In this document: piece after piece, positions 28,153-36,203 of the stretch
Layout of the letters: each line of letters starts with the position of its first letter
Position numbering within the stretch: the stretch's first letter is position 1
Assembly: GCF_004402375.1 (NCBI RefSeq)
Contig: NZ_SOGJ01000034.1
Coordinates: 1 to 64,000, forward strand
Source of the DNA: Cryobacterium breve
GTDB lineage: Bacteria; Actinomycetota; Actinomycetes; Actinomycetales; Microbacteriaceae
Length of the DNA stretch: 64,000 nucleotides
Direction: 5' to 3'
The notes under the pieces: model-generated
What the model was told of the DNA's origin: nothing
The model's database searches: none
The model's input: only the letters and a program-made list of their open reading frames with translations
Made by a program: the position numbers and the translations under genes

Positions 28153-28416
28153 ATGGATACCCTGCTCGACCTCGAATCCGTCGTCCTCCTCGACTTCGAC
28201 CCTGACCTGCCCTGTGAAGGCACCCACCACATCCGCGGCCTGAGCGGTCACCAGCCCACCGCCCCGGGCTCCTTCATGGTCATCTCGCCTTGCTGCGGAC
28301 CGAAGGTGGTTCAGTGCACACCGCGGGTTCTTGCCATGCAGGCATCCGGTGTGCTCTACTGCGGAGCTTGCCAGGGCGAGCATCTGACCAGCGAATACTC
28401 GTTCATTCCGCTGTAG
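28153..28416 (+). CDS. small hypothetical protein with Cys pairs (zinc-ribbon-like)
   Basis: 87 residues from an ATG at 28153. It opens with an acidic hydrophobic stretch (MDTLLDLESVVLLDFDPDLP) and holds a Cys-His region PCEGTHH, then SPCCGPK and YCGACQGEH. The cysteine spacing suggests a zinc or metal site; no function is assigned. A longer in-frame start exists upstream but adds Arg/Pro-rich sequence unlike a protein. Its last 14 bases overlap the convergent Pr6Pr gene. The ribosome site is weak, so the start is tentative. Confidence 0.55.
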   Translation: MDTLLDLESVVLLDFDPDLPCEGTHHIRGLSGHQPTAPGSFMVISPCCGPKVVQCTPRVLAMQASGVLYCGACQGEHLTSEYSFIPL

Positions 28417-29209
28417 GGCCGCGCCCCCACGCCCGCCGGGGCAACCGCGAGGTCGCCGTGAGAACGGACGCTATCGCGGTGAAGAGCGCCAGCGCGACCA
28501 GGCAGTAGAGCGCGGTTTCGGGTGGGCCACTGACCTGCACCGGGTCGAGGAAGAAGTACGGGTACCAGCCCACGATCGACCCGCGGACGAGCGTGAACAC
28601 ACCCCAGATGCCGGGCACCACGAGTCCCCAGGCCAGAATTTTCCAAGGCAGGCGGGCTTTGCTGGCATCCGTCAGCCAGTCCAGGACTGCGATGGCGGGA
28701 ATCCAGAAGTGCAACAGTTGGCTCGACCAGGGCACCTCGATCGTGTAGTCCCGGGTCGAGGACTGGATGACGATGGTCAGGAACACGATCCCCGAGACGG
28801 TGATATACGTCGTCACCAGCATCCGAAACCAGTCCAGCCAGGGTGGGTCGGTCGTATACCGGAACGCGACGATCGCTCCGGTGACGAACGCCACGACCGC
28901 GGCCATGCCGCTTTGCACCGTGAAGTAGCTGTAGAAGTTGTAGATCTGGAACGTGGCGAAGCCGAGCACGTAGTCGAAATAGCCGAGCAGGGCAACCACA
29001 CCGAGCGCGGCGAGCAGGACGCGTCCAACGCCGAACCCGCGACGCACCCGGCGCGCCGGGGACGGGTGCACCGCCCTGGTCAGCGCCGCCCTGGTCAGCG
29101 CCGGTCGGGTGGCGGCCGCCGGCAGGTTGCGCGCGACCGTGATCGTCGTCGCCGCGGGGACGCGCTCCGAGGGGTCCGTCCGAGCGGGATCGACAGCTCG
29201 CGCGCACAT
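28403..29209 (-). CDS. Pr6Pr family integral membrane protein
   Basis: 268 residues. A ~45-residue cytoplasmic leader (with an ALTRAALTRA duplication) precedes six hydrophobic segments with FQIYNFYSYFTVQSGM, VPWSSQLLHFWIPAIAVLDWL and GWYPYFFLDP, matching the Pr6Pr (FAR-17a/AIG1-like) family. Eukaryotic relatives include fatty-acid hydroxy-ester hydrolases; bacterial members have no proven activity. Single gene transcribed with acylphosphatase on the same strand upstream. Confidence 0.85.
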   Translation of the reverse strand: MCARAVDPARTDPSERVPAATTITVARNLPAAATRPALTRAALTRAVHPSPARRVRRGFGVGRVLLAALGVVALLGYFDYVLGFATFQIYNFYSYFTVQSGMAAVVAFVTGAIVAFRYTTDPPWLDWFRMLVTTYITVSGIVFLTIVIQSSTRDYTIEVPWSSQLLHFWIPAIAVLDWLTDASKARLPWKILAWGLVVPGIWGVFTLVRGSIVGWYPYFFLDPVQVSGPPETALYCLVALALFTAIASVLTATSRLPRRAWGRGPTAE

Positions 29210-29243
29210 GCTCCCACGCTACGCCAGCAAGTCGGGTTCCCGC

Positions 29244-29513
29244 TCAGTAGCCGATCCGGAACCCGGTCTCGTTCAGCGGCGGAATCGTGGTGACCTCGAC
29301 CGCCTCCACATGGGCCGATGGCGGCCCGTGCTGCAGCCACGCCAGCATGGCCCAGACGGATGCCGCATCGCCCTCCATCTCCACCTCGACCGTGCCATCC
29401 GTGCGGTTGCGCACGAATCCCGCCAGTCCGACGCGGCGCGCCTCGGATTGGGTGTAATAGCGGAACCCGACGCCCTGCACCATCCCGCGCACGAGCGCCT
29501 GTTTGCGAATCAT
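29244..29513 (-). CDS. acyP: acylphosphatase
   Basis: 89 residues, the standard length. The phosphate-binding loop GMVQGVGFRYYTQSEA with its catalytic Arg and the catalytic Asn in GFVRNRTDGTVEVE are intact. It hydrolyses acyl phosphates such as acetyl phosphate or 1,3-bisphosphoglycerate in the cytoplasm. It starts at the ATG at 29513; the LacI gene upstream ends at 29605. Confidence 0.95.
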   Translation of the reverse strand: MIRKQALVRGMVQGVGFRYYTQSEARRVGLAGFVRNRTDGTVEVEMEGDAASVWAMLAWLQHGPPSAHVEAVEVTTIPPLNETGFRIGY

Positions 29514-29540
29514 GCATTCAGTGTGCCCTGCCCGCGGCCC

Positions 29541-29585
29541 GCACGCACCCGTCGGCACGCACCCGTCGGCACGCACCCGTCGGCC
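29541..29585. repeat. three 15-base tandem repeats
   Basis: The unit GCACGCACCCGTCGG occurs three times in tandem in the 91-base gap between acylphosphatase and the second LacI gene. Non-coding. Confidence 0.85.
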
Positions 29586-29604
29586 GAATCCGCCACGACT
29601 CGGC

Positions 29605-30627
29605 TCAGGCGGAGTCCCGCCAGACGATCGGAGTCTCGAGCAGGATGCCGCCGGTCGGCTGTTCCTCGCCGCGCAGCTGGCTGAGCACGCACTCGGCCGC
29701 CGCCGCGCCGAGGCCGAAGGCAGGCTGGTGCACGGTGGACAGGTGCGGCTGGGTGCGCAGCGCCCAGGAGCTGTCGTCGAAGCCGACGATGCCGACGTCA
29801 CCGGGCACGCTGCGCCCGGCGTCGCGAAGTGCCTCGAGGGCTCCGGCCGCGACGGCATCCGAAGCCGCGAACACGCCGTCGATCAGCGGGTCGCGCTGGA
29901 GCAGCTCGCGCATGCCCATCGCCCCGTCGTTGAAGGTGTAGAGCGGCACGCGGGTGACGAGAGCCGGGTCGAAGCGGTCGCCGAGGGCATCCGTGAAGCC
30001 GGCCAGACGGTCGGCGCCGGAGTCGCGGTCGAGCGCGGCGGCGACCATGCCGATGCGCCTCCGGCCGGTCTGCATGAGGCGCTCGGTGATGGCGCGGGCC
30101 GACGCCCGGTTGTCGATGCCCACGAAGGGGAGCTCCTGAAGGTCGGGCGGATGTCCCACGAAGGCGGCCGGCAGGCGCAGCTTCCCGATCACCTTGGTGA
30201 TCGGGTCTTCGTGGCGGGCGGACACGATGACGACTCCGTCGACGAAGCCGCCGCTGAGATAGCGGGCGACGCGGTCGGTGTCGCGCTGGGAGTCGATGAC
30301 GAGGCTGACCATCTGGTAGTCGGCGCGGGACAGGACGGTGTTCGCGCCGAGTAGGATGCCGCCGATGTTGGGATCGTCCAGAAAAAGGGAGTGCGGCTCG
30401 TGCACGATGAAGCCCACCGCCTCCGAGCGCTGCATGACCAGGCTGCGCGCCGCGTTGTTCGGCACATAGCCGACCTTTTCGATGGCAGCCTCGATGGCGA
30501 TGCGGGCCGATGAGGAGACGTAGGGCTCGTCGTTCACGACCCGGCTGACCGTGCCGCGGGACACTCCGGCCTCCACCGCGACGTCGTGGATCGTCGCGCG
30601 TTTGCGTCGAGCCGGAATTGTCACCAT
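29605..30627 (-). CDS. LacI-family transcriptional repressor (galactoside locus)
   Basis: 340 residues. Helix-turn-helix ATIHDVAVEAGVSRGTVSRV, hinge helix NNAARSLVMQR and a sugar-binding domain (GFVDGVVIVSARHED, GVFAASDAVAAGALEAL, VGIVGFDDSSWA) identify a LacI/GalR repressor. It is divergent from the GH42 gene, with two CTGTG(T/C)ACGTTCACAG palindromes in the shared region that are its likely operators. The ATG at 30627 follows a weak site (GGGAG about 13 bases upstream) and directly precedes the conserved N-terminus. Confidence 0.93.
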   Translation of the reverse strand: MVTIPARRKRATIHDVAVEAGVSRGTVSRVVNDEPYVSSSARIAIEAAIEKVGYVPNNAARSLVMQRSEAVGFIVHEPHSLFLDDPNIGGILLGANTVLSRADYQMVSLVIDSQRDTDRVARYLSGGFVDGVVIVSARHEDPITKVIGKLRLPAAFVGHPPDLQELPFVGIDNRASARAITERLMQTGRRRIGMVAAALDRDSGADRLAGFTDALGDRFDPALVTRVPLYTFNDGAMGMRELLQRDPLIDGVFAASDAVAAGALEALRDAGRSVPGDVGIVGFDDSSWALRTQPHLSTVHQPAFGLGAAAAECVLSQLRGEEQPTGGILLETPIVWRDSA

Positions 30628-30662
30628 TTGATAACTGTAACGCTCCCACGCGACAGGCGTGC

Positions 30663-30752
30663 TTGACACGGCGGCCGTGCCATCCGTATTCTGTGTACGT
30701 TCACAGAAAACCCGACGGCGCGTTTCGCTCTCGACTCTGTGCACGTTCACAG
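30663..30752 (+). promoter_or_regulatory. promoter and twin LacI operators for the galactoside operon
   Basis: TTGACA at 30663-30668 and TATTCT at 30687-30692 (18-base spacing) form a near-consensus vegetative promoter facing the GH42 gene. Palindromes CTGTGTACGTTCACAG (30691-30706) and CTGTGCACGTTCACAG (30737-30752) lie at the -10/start region and downstream, centres 46 bases apart, where a bound repressor would block transcription. Confidence 0.8.
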
Positions 30753-30813
30753 AGTCGTCAACCTCCCGATTGTCGCCGAGCGGCGAAACCGGGAAGCCAT
30801 AGTCAGGGAGCAC

Positions 30814-32850
30814 ATGAACTCGCGAGCAGCCACTTCGGACGGAACGGCTTCGGCCACCCCGTTCGTGCACGAGGGCTTCGCCTATGGCTGTGACTACAAC
30901 CCGGAGCAGTGGGGTCCGGAGGTCTGGGCAGACGACGTGCGTCTCATGCGCGAGGCCGGCGTCGACCTGGTGGCCATCAACATCTTCGGCTGGTCGCACA
31001 TCGAACCGCGTCCTGGCGAATACGACTTCACGACACTCGACACGGTTATCGAGCTGCTGCACGCCAATGGTATCCGGGTCAACCTTGGCACCGGGACCTC
31101 GTCGCCGCCGCCATGGCTGAGCACGCTCCACCCCGAGATCCTCCCGGTGACCGACGACGGAACCAGCCGTTTCCCGGGCGGCCGCCAGGCCTGGTGCCCG
31201 AGCTCGGCCGTGTTCCGCGAGCACGCGCTCGCTCTGGTCGAGCAGGTCGCGATGCGCTACGGCCACCACCCGGCCATCGCCCTGTGGCACGTCTCCAACG
31301 AGCTGGGTTGCCATAATGCGCTCTGCTACTGCGACGACACGGCCGCGGCCTTCCGCCTCTGGCTGCAGGCTCGGTACGGCACAATCGAGGCCCTCAACGA
31401 AGCCTGGGGCACCTCCTTCTGGAGCCAGCGCTATGGTCAGTGGGCCGAGATCCTCACCCCACGGCGCACCCTCTCCAGCCGAAACCCCGGCCAGGTGCTC
31501 GACTTCCACCGCTTCAGCTCCGCAGAGCTGCTCGACTATTTCCGCCGGGAGACGGCCGTGCTGCGCCGCCACTCGACCGTGGCCGTCACCACCAACTTCA
31601 TGGTCACCGCGCACATCCGAAACCTGGACTACTGGTCCTGGGCCGGCGATATGGACATCGTCGCCAATGACCACTACCTCGACCACCGCCTCGCCGATCC
31701 CACCACCGAGCTGGCCTTCGCCGCCGATCTCACCCGTGGGCTGGCGGGCGGCGCGCCCTGGCTCCTGATGGAGCAGGCGGCCGGCGCCGTCAACTGGCAG
31801 CCGCACAACCTGGCCAAGGCACCCGGCGAGATGACCCGTAACTCCCTCGCCCACGTCGCCCGCGGCGCCGACGGCATCTGTTTCTTCCAGTGGCGCGCCT
31901 CCCTGCAGGGCTCGGAGAAGTTCCACTCCGCTCTGGTGCCTCACGCCGGCACTGACACCGTTCTCTGGCGGGAGGTCGTGGCCTTGGGCGCGACCCTCGG
32001 CCGTCTCGCCGAGGTAACCGGCAGTCGGGTGGTGGCGGATGTCGCCATCCTCTTCAGCTGGGAATCCTGGTGGTCCGGCGACGGCGAATCCCGTCCGTCC
32101 CAGTCGGTGCGCTACCTGGACCAGATGCACGCCGCCTACACGGCCCTGCACGAGCTCGGGGTGACGGTCGACATCGTGAGCCCGGATGCCGACCTCTCGG
32201 GATACCGCCTCGTCGTCGCCCCGGCGCTGTACCTGGTCTCGGACGCTCAGGCAGAAAACCTCAATGCCTACGTCGCCTCGGGCGGTCACGCCCTGATCAC
32301 CTTCTTCAGCGGCATCGTCGACGAAGACGACCGGGTGCGCACGGGCGGCTACCCAGGCGCGTTCCGCGAGATCCTCGGCATCACGGTGGAGGAGTTCTCC
32401 CCGCTGCTTCCCGGCCACGTACTCGCGCTCGACTCCGGCGCCGCCGCGACCCTGTGGGCGGAACGTCTGCGCGTTGACACCGCCGAGGTGGTCGCGAGTT
32501 ACGTCGACGGGCCGTTGCCCGGCGTACCTGCCGTCACCCGCAACCGCCACGTCGGCGGCACCGCCTGGTACGTCGCCACCGCGCTGGAGGCCGGTGCCCT
32601 GCGCGACCTGCTCCGCACGATCGCCCAGGAGGCTCGGGTCACGGCATTAGGCCCGGAAAGTGCCGGAACCATCGAAGTCGTGCGCCGGATGGGCACCACC
32701 CACAGCTACCTGTTCATCATCAACCACGGTCCGGACGACGTCGAGCTTGCGGCCTCCGGCCACGAACTCGTCACCGACGAATCCGTCGATCGAATTGTGC
32801 GCGTGCCGGCCAGAGCCGTCCGCGTGATTAGAGAGGACCCCGCATCATGA
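30814..32850 (+). CDS. beta-galactosidase, GH42
   Basis: 678 residues. GH42 features: GCDYNPEQWGPEVWADDVRL at the start of the TIM barrel, acid/base Glu163 in HVSNELGC, nucleophile Glu320 in LLMEQAAG, then a trimerisation domain and a C-terminal beta-domain. No signal peptide; it would cleave imported beta-galactosides or galactooligosaccharides in the cytoplasm. ATG at 30814 has GGGAG five bases upstream. First gene of an operon whose next start codon overlaps its stop. Confidence 0.95.
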   Translation: MNSRAATSDGTASATPFVHEGFAYGCDYNPEQWGPEVWADDVRLMREAGVDLVAINIFGWSHIEPRPGEYDFTTLDTVIELLHANGIRVNLGTGTSSPPPWLSTLHPEILPVTDDGTSRFPGGRQAWCPSSAVFREHALALVEQVAMRYGHHPAIALWHVSNELGCHNALCYCDDTAAAFRLWLQARYGTIEALNEAWGTSFWSQRYGQWAEILTPRRTLSSRNPGQVLDFHRFSSAELLDYFRRETAVLRRHSTVAVTTNFMVTAHIRNLDYWSWAGDMDIVANDHYLDHRLADPTTELAFAADLTRGLAGGAPWLLMEQAAGAVNWQPHNLAKAPGEMTRNSLAHVARGADGICFFQWRASLQGSEKFHSALVPHAGTDTVLWREVVALGATLGRLAEVTGSRVVADVAILFSWESWWSGDGESRPSQSVRYLDQMHAAYTALHELGVTVDIVSPDADLSGYRLVVAPALYLVSDAQAENLNAYVASGGHALITFFSGIVDEDDRVRTGGYPGAFREILGITVEEFSPLLPGHVLALDSGAAATLWAERLRVDTAEVVASYVDGPLPGVPAVTRNRHVGGTAWYVATALEAGALRDLLRTIAQEARVTALGPESAGTIEVVRRMGTTHSYLFIINHGPDDVELAASGHELVTDESVDRIVRVPARAVRVIREDPAS

Positions 32851-33809
32851 GCGCACCTGCCGTTCCCCTGACGGATGCCCCGGGCAGCGCTGCCCGTAAG
32901 AGGCCCCGGGCCGCGAAGCCGGCCAAGGCCGTGGGCCAGAAGCCGCGCGTGCAGCACACAGGCGCGATCCTCGCGTTCGTGCTCCCGTTCGGCACGCTGT
33001 TCGCCCTGTTCTACCTGGTGCCGATCGGCTACGCGATCTACCAGTCGCTGCTCGTGATCGAGCGTGAGGGCACGTTCGGTCAGGCCACCGAGGTGTTCGG
33101 CGGTCTGACCCAGTACATCCTGGTGTTCCAGAACGGCCCGTTCTGGACATCCATCGGCCGAGTGCTCACCTTCGGCGCCGTGCAGGTGCCGATCATGCTC
33201 GGCCTCGCGCTGTTGTTCGCGCTGCTGCTGGACTCGCCGCTCGTGCGCGGCAAGAAGTTCTTCCGGCTGGCCTTCTTCGTTCCCTACGCGGTGCCGGGCG
33301 TCATCGCCGCGATCATGTGGGGCTACCTCTACTCACCCAACCTGTCGCCGTTCAGCGCCGTCACCGAGAACATCAACTTCCTCTCGGCCGACCTCGTGCT
33401 CTGGGCCATCGCCAACGTCGTCACCTGGGTGTTCGTGGGCTACAACATGCTCATCATCTACTCGGCGCTGCTGGCGATCCCGGCTGAACTCTACGAGGCC
33501 GCCCGCCTCGACGGCGCCGGGCAGCTGCGCATCGCCTGGTCGGTGAAGATCCCGCTGATCATGCCGGCCATCATCCTGACCGCGATCTTCTCGATCATCG
33601 GTACCCTGCAACTGCTCGCCGAACCGCAGGTGTTCCGCAGCTTCAGCTCGGCCGTGACCAGCACGTTCACCCCGAACCTGACGGTGTACTCCACCTCGTC
33701 GATCCCGAACTTCAACCTGGCCGCCGCATTCTCCGTGGTGCTGGCCCTGGCCACGTTCATCCTCTCCTTCACGTTCCTGAAGTTCACCCAGCGGAAGGAA
33801 GCCAAATGA
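32847..33809 (+). CDS. sugar ABC transporter permease (MalF-like)
   Basis: 320 residues with a basic N-terminal leader and six helices. EAA loop: EAARLDGAGQLRIAWSVKIP. CUT1-class permease, translationally coupled to the GH42 gene (ATGA overlap) and to the following permease by another four-base overlap. It imports the galactoside captured by the binding protein at 34807. Confidence 0.95.
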   Translation: MSAPAVPLTDAPGSAARKRPRAAKPAKAVGQKPRVQHTGAILAFVLPFGTLFALFYLVPIGYAIYQSLLVIEREGTFGQATEVFGGLTQYILVFQNGPFWTSIGRVLTFGAVQVPIMLGLALLFALLLDSPLVRGKKFFRLAFFVPYAVPGVIAAIMWGYLYSPNLSPFSAVTENINFLSADLVLWAIANVVTWVFVGYNMLIIYSALLAIPAELYEAARLDGAGQLRIAWSVKIPLIMPAIILTAIFSIIGTLQLLAEPQVFRSFSSAVTSTFTPNLTVYSTSSIPNFNLAAAFSVVLALATFILSFTFLKFTQRKEAK

Positions 33810-34723
33810 GCACCCTGACCCCCACCGTCCCCGCCAAGCCGGCCCGCGGTCTCCGCTCGACCGAGGGCAAGGCGCCGCGCGCCCAGCGCGAAAGCCCGTT
33901 CGCCCGGGTCAGTGCCATGATCGTGATGGGCGTCTTCACGCTGTACTTCCTGGTGCCGATCTGGTGGCTGCTGGTCGCGGCGTCCAAGAACCGCTCCCAG
34001 TTCAACAGCACCAACCCGCTTTGGTTCGCTGACTTCTCCCTGTTCGAGAACATGGGCAACCTGATCGCCTACCGCGACGGCGTCTACCTCAAGTGGATGC
34101 TGAACAGCGCCGTGTACGCCGGTGGCGGCGCCCTCGTTGGCACCATCATCGCCGGCATGTGCGGGTACGCCCTGGCCAAGTACAACTTCCCGGGCCGCGA
34201 GCTGATCTTCAATGTCGTGCTCGGCGGTGTGCTCGTGCCCGCGACGGCGCTGGCGTTGCCGCTGTTCCTCATCTTCAGCCAGATCAGCCTCACGAACACG
34301 TTCTGGTCGGTGTTCCTGCCCAGCCTGGTCAGCCCGTTCGGCGTCTATCTCGCCCGGATCTACGCTTCAGCCAGCGTGCCCGATGAATTGATCGAGGCCG
34401 CCCGGCTCGACGGAGCCGGCGAGCTGCGCACCTTCTTTACGGTCTCGGTACGGATGATGGTGCCTGCCCTGGTCACCGTCTTCCTCTTCCAGTTCGTCGC
34501 CATCTGGAACAACTTCTTCCTGCCGCTGATCATGCTGCGCGACGAAACCCTCTTCCCGGTCACGCTCGGCCTCTACGCCTGGAACTCGCAGGTCAACCAG
34601 ATCCCCGTGCTGCGTGACTACGTGCTGATCGGCGCGCTGTTGTCGATCATTCCGTTGATCATCATCTTCCTGCTGCTCCAGCGCTTCTGGCGCAACGGCC
34701 TCAGTGCCGGCTCCGTGAAATAG
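33806..34723 (+). CDS. sugar ABC transporter permease (MalG-like)
   Basis: 305 residues, six helices, EAA loop EAARLDGAGELRTFFTVSVR. Partner of the upstream permease; its start overlaps the upstream stop by four bases. C-terminal RFWRNGLSAGSVK is typical of the class. No ATPase gene is present in the operon. Confidence 0.95.
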   Translation: MSTLTPTVPAKPARGLRSTEGKAPRAQRESPFARVSAMIVMGVFTLYFLVPIWWLLVAASKNRSQFNSTNPLWFADFSLFENMGNLIAYRDGVYLKWMLNSAVYAGGGALVGTIIAGMCGYALAKYNFPGRELIFNVVLGGVLVPATALALPLFLIFSQISLTNTFWSVFLPSLVSPFGVYLARIYASASVPDELIEAARLDGAGELRTFFTVSVRMMVPALVTVFLFQFVAIWNNFFLPLIMLRDETLFPVTLGLYAWNSQVNQIPVLRDYVLIGALLSIIPLIIIFLLLQRFWRNGLSAGSVK

Positions 34724-34754
34724 CCGACTCCGAAGCCACCCAAGCTGCACCACC

Positions 34755-34780
34755 CCGGCCGGATGTTCCGGTCGGTTCCT
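34755..34780 (+). terminator. intercistronic hairpin before the binding-protein gene
   Basis: CCGGCCGGA (34755-34763) and TCCGGTCGG (34767-34775) form a nine-base stem with one mismatch and a three-base loop, followed by TTCCTTT. In the 83-base gap between permease and binding-protein genes it may attenuate transcription or protect mRNA ends, giving unequal subunit levels. Confidence 0.55.
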
Positions 34781-34806
34781 TTCCCCACCAAGAGAAAAGA
34801 AGAACA

Positions 34807-36135
34807 ATGCAAATCAAGAAGAGAGCAGCCGCCGTCGCCTTGCTCACGGCAGCCACGGTCGTGCTGACCGGCTGCGCATCGGGTTCGACCACGTCTGGTG
34901 GCGACGCTGCCGCATGTGAGCCCTCCGAGGGCAAGGTCGACCTCACGTTCACCACCTGGATCCCCGGGATGGAAGACGTGGCCGCAGTGTGGAACGAGGA
35001 GAACCCCGACGTTCAGGTGAAGGTGCAGACCGGGCCGAACGGCAACGGCGGCACCTACCAGAACTTCTTCAACCAGCTCAAGGCCGGCAACGCGCCCGAC
35101 CTCGGTCAGATCGAATACGACGCCCTCCCGAACTTCCGCGTGCAGGACGGCCTGATGGACCTCGCAGCCTGTGAGGGTGTCCTCGACGCCAAGGCAGACT
35201 TCGTGGACTGGACCTGGGGACAGGTCAACTTCGGTGAAGAAGACGCTGTCTACGCGGTGCCGCAGGACGCCGGTCCCATGGCCATGTTCTACCGCGCCGA
35301 CCTGTTCGCGGCCAACAACATCGCTATCCCCACCACGTGGGAAGAGTTCGCGGTGGCCGCCGAGGCCGTGCGCGCCACCGGCGGTTACATCACCAACTTC
35401 TCGCAGAGCGACATCAACCAGTTCGCCGGATTCGTCTGGCAGGCCGGTGGAAGCTGGTTCGAGAACGACGGTGAGAACTGGACCATCGACCTGGCCAGCC
35501 CCGAGTCCGTCAAGGTTGCCGACTACTGGCAGGACCTGATCGACCGTGACCTCGTCTCCACCAACCCGCCGTGGACGGACGAGTGGAACAACGCGTACAA
35601 CACCGGATCCAACTGGACCTGGAACTCCGCGGCCTGGGGTGCGAACTCCATCGCCAGCGGCGCTCCGGACACCTCCGGCAACTGGTCTGTCGCCCTGTCC
35701 CCGCAGTGGGCTGCCGGCGACAACGCCGCCGGAAACTGGGGTGGCTCGTCCACGGCGGTCTTCAAGGGTTCCAAGCACCCCTACGAGGCGGCCCAGTTCG
35801 CGCTGTGGCTGAACACCTCCGACGAGGCGCTCACGATGCTCAACAAGTCGGCCAACCTGTACCCGGCCGCCAAGAGCGGCCTCGAACTGCCGGCCCTCAA
35901 GGAAGGCGTCGAGTTCTACGGCGGCCAGGCCATTTACGACGTGTTCGCCGAGGCATCCGATCATGTGTCGCCGGACTTCATCTGGGGCCCGACCATGACG
36001 CAGGTCTACAACGACACGTCTGACGGTTTCAAGGGAGCTGTCACCGGCAACGGAACACTGACCGACGCTCTCACCAGCGCCCAGCAGAGCACGATCGATG
36101 CTCTCGAGGCCCAGTCGATCCCGGTCAACAAGTAG
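34807..36135 (+). CDS. sugar ABC transporter substrate-binding lipoprotein (galactoside locus)
   Basis: 442 residues. Lipoprotein signal ending in lipobox VLTGC, then a family 1 solute-binding fold (VDLTFTTWIPGMEDVAAVW, YAVPQDAGPMAMFYRADL, GVEFYGGQAIYDVFAEASD). It binds the substrate, probably a galactoside judging from its neighbours. GAGAAAAGAAGAA precedes the ATG. Unusually it follows rather than precedes the permease genes, separated by a hairpin. Confidence 0.94.
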   Translation: MQIKKRAAAVALLTAATVVLTGCASGSTTSGGDAAACEPSEGKVDLTFTTWIPGMEDVAAVWNEENPDVQVKVQTGPNGNGGTYQNFFNQLKAGNAPDLGQIEYDALPNFRVQDGLMDLAACEGVLDAKADFVDWTWGQVNFGEEDAVYAVPQDAGPMAMFYRADLFAANNIAIPTTWEEFAVAAEAVRATGGYITNFSQSDINQFAGFVWQAGGSWFENDGENWTIDLASPESVKVADYWQDLIDRDLVSTNPPWTDEWNNAYNTGSNWTWNSAAWGANSIASGAPDTSGNWSVALSPQWAAGDNAAGNWGGSSTAVFKGSKHPYEAAQFALWLNTSDEALTMLNKSANLYPAAKSGLELPALKEGVEFYGGQAIYDVFAEASDHVSPDFIWGPTMTQVYNDTSDGFKGAVTGNGTLTDALTSAQQSTIDALEAQSIPVNK

Positions 36136-36203
36136 CATCAGCGTCACGGCAGTACCGCAACATCACCGCAGTGAACGATGAGAAGTGAGCAGTAACGGAA
36201 TTG

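Noticed and set aside
30628-32550. Reverse-strand extension of the second LacI gene across the GH42 gene
   Set aside because: Open only because of codon bias opposite GH42. The LacI protein has its conserved N-terminus at 30627, and promoter and operators lie just upstream.
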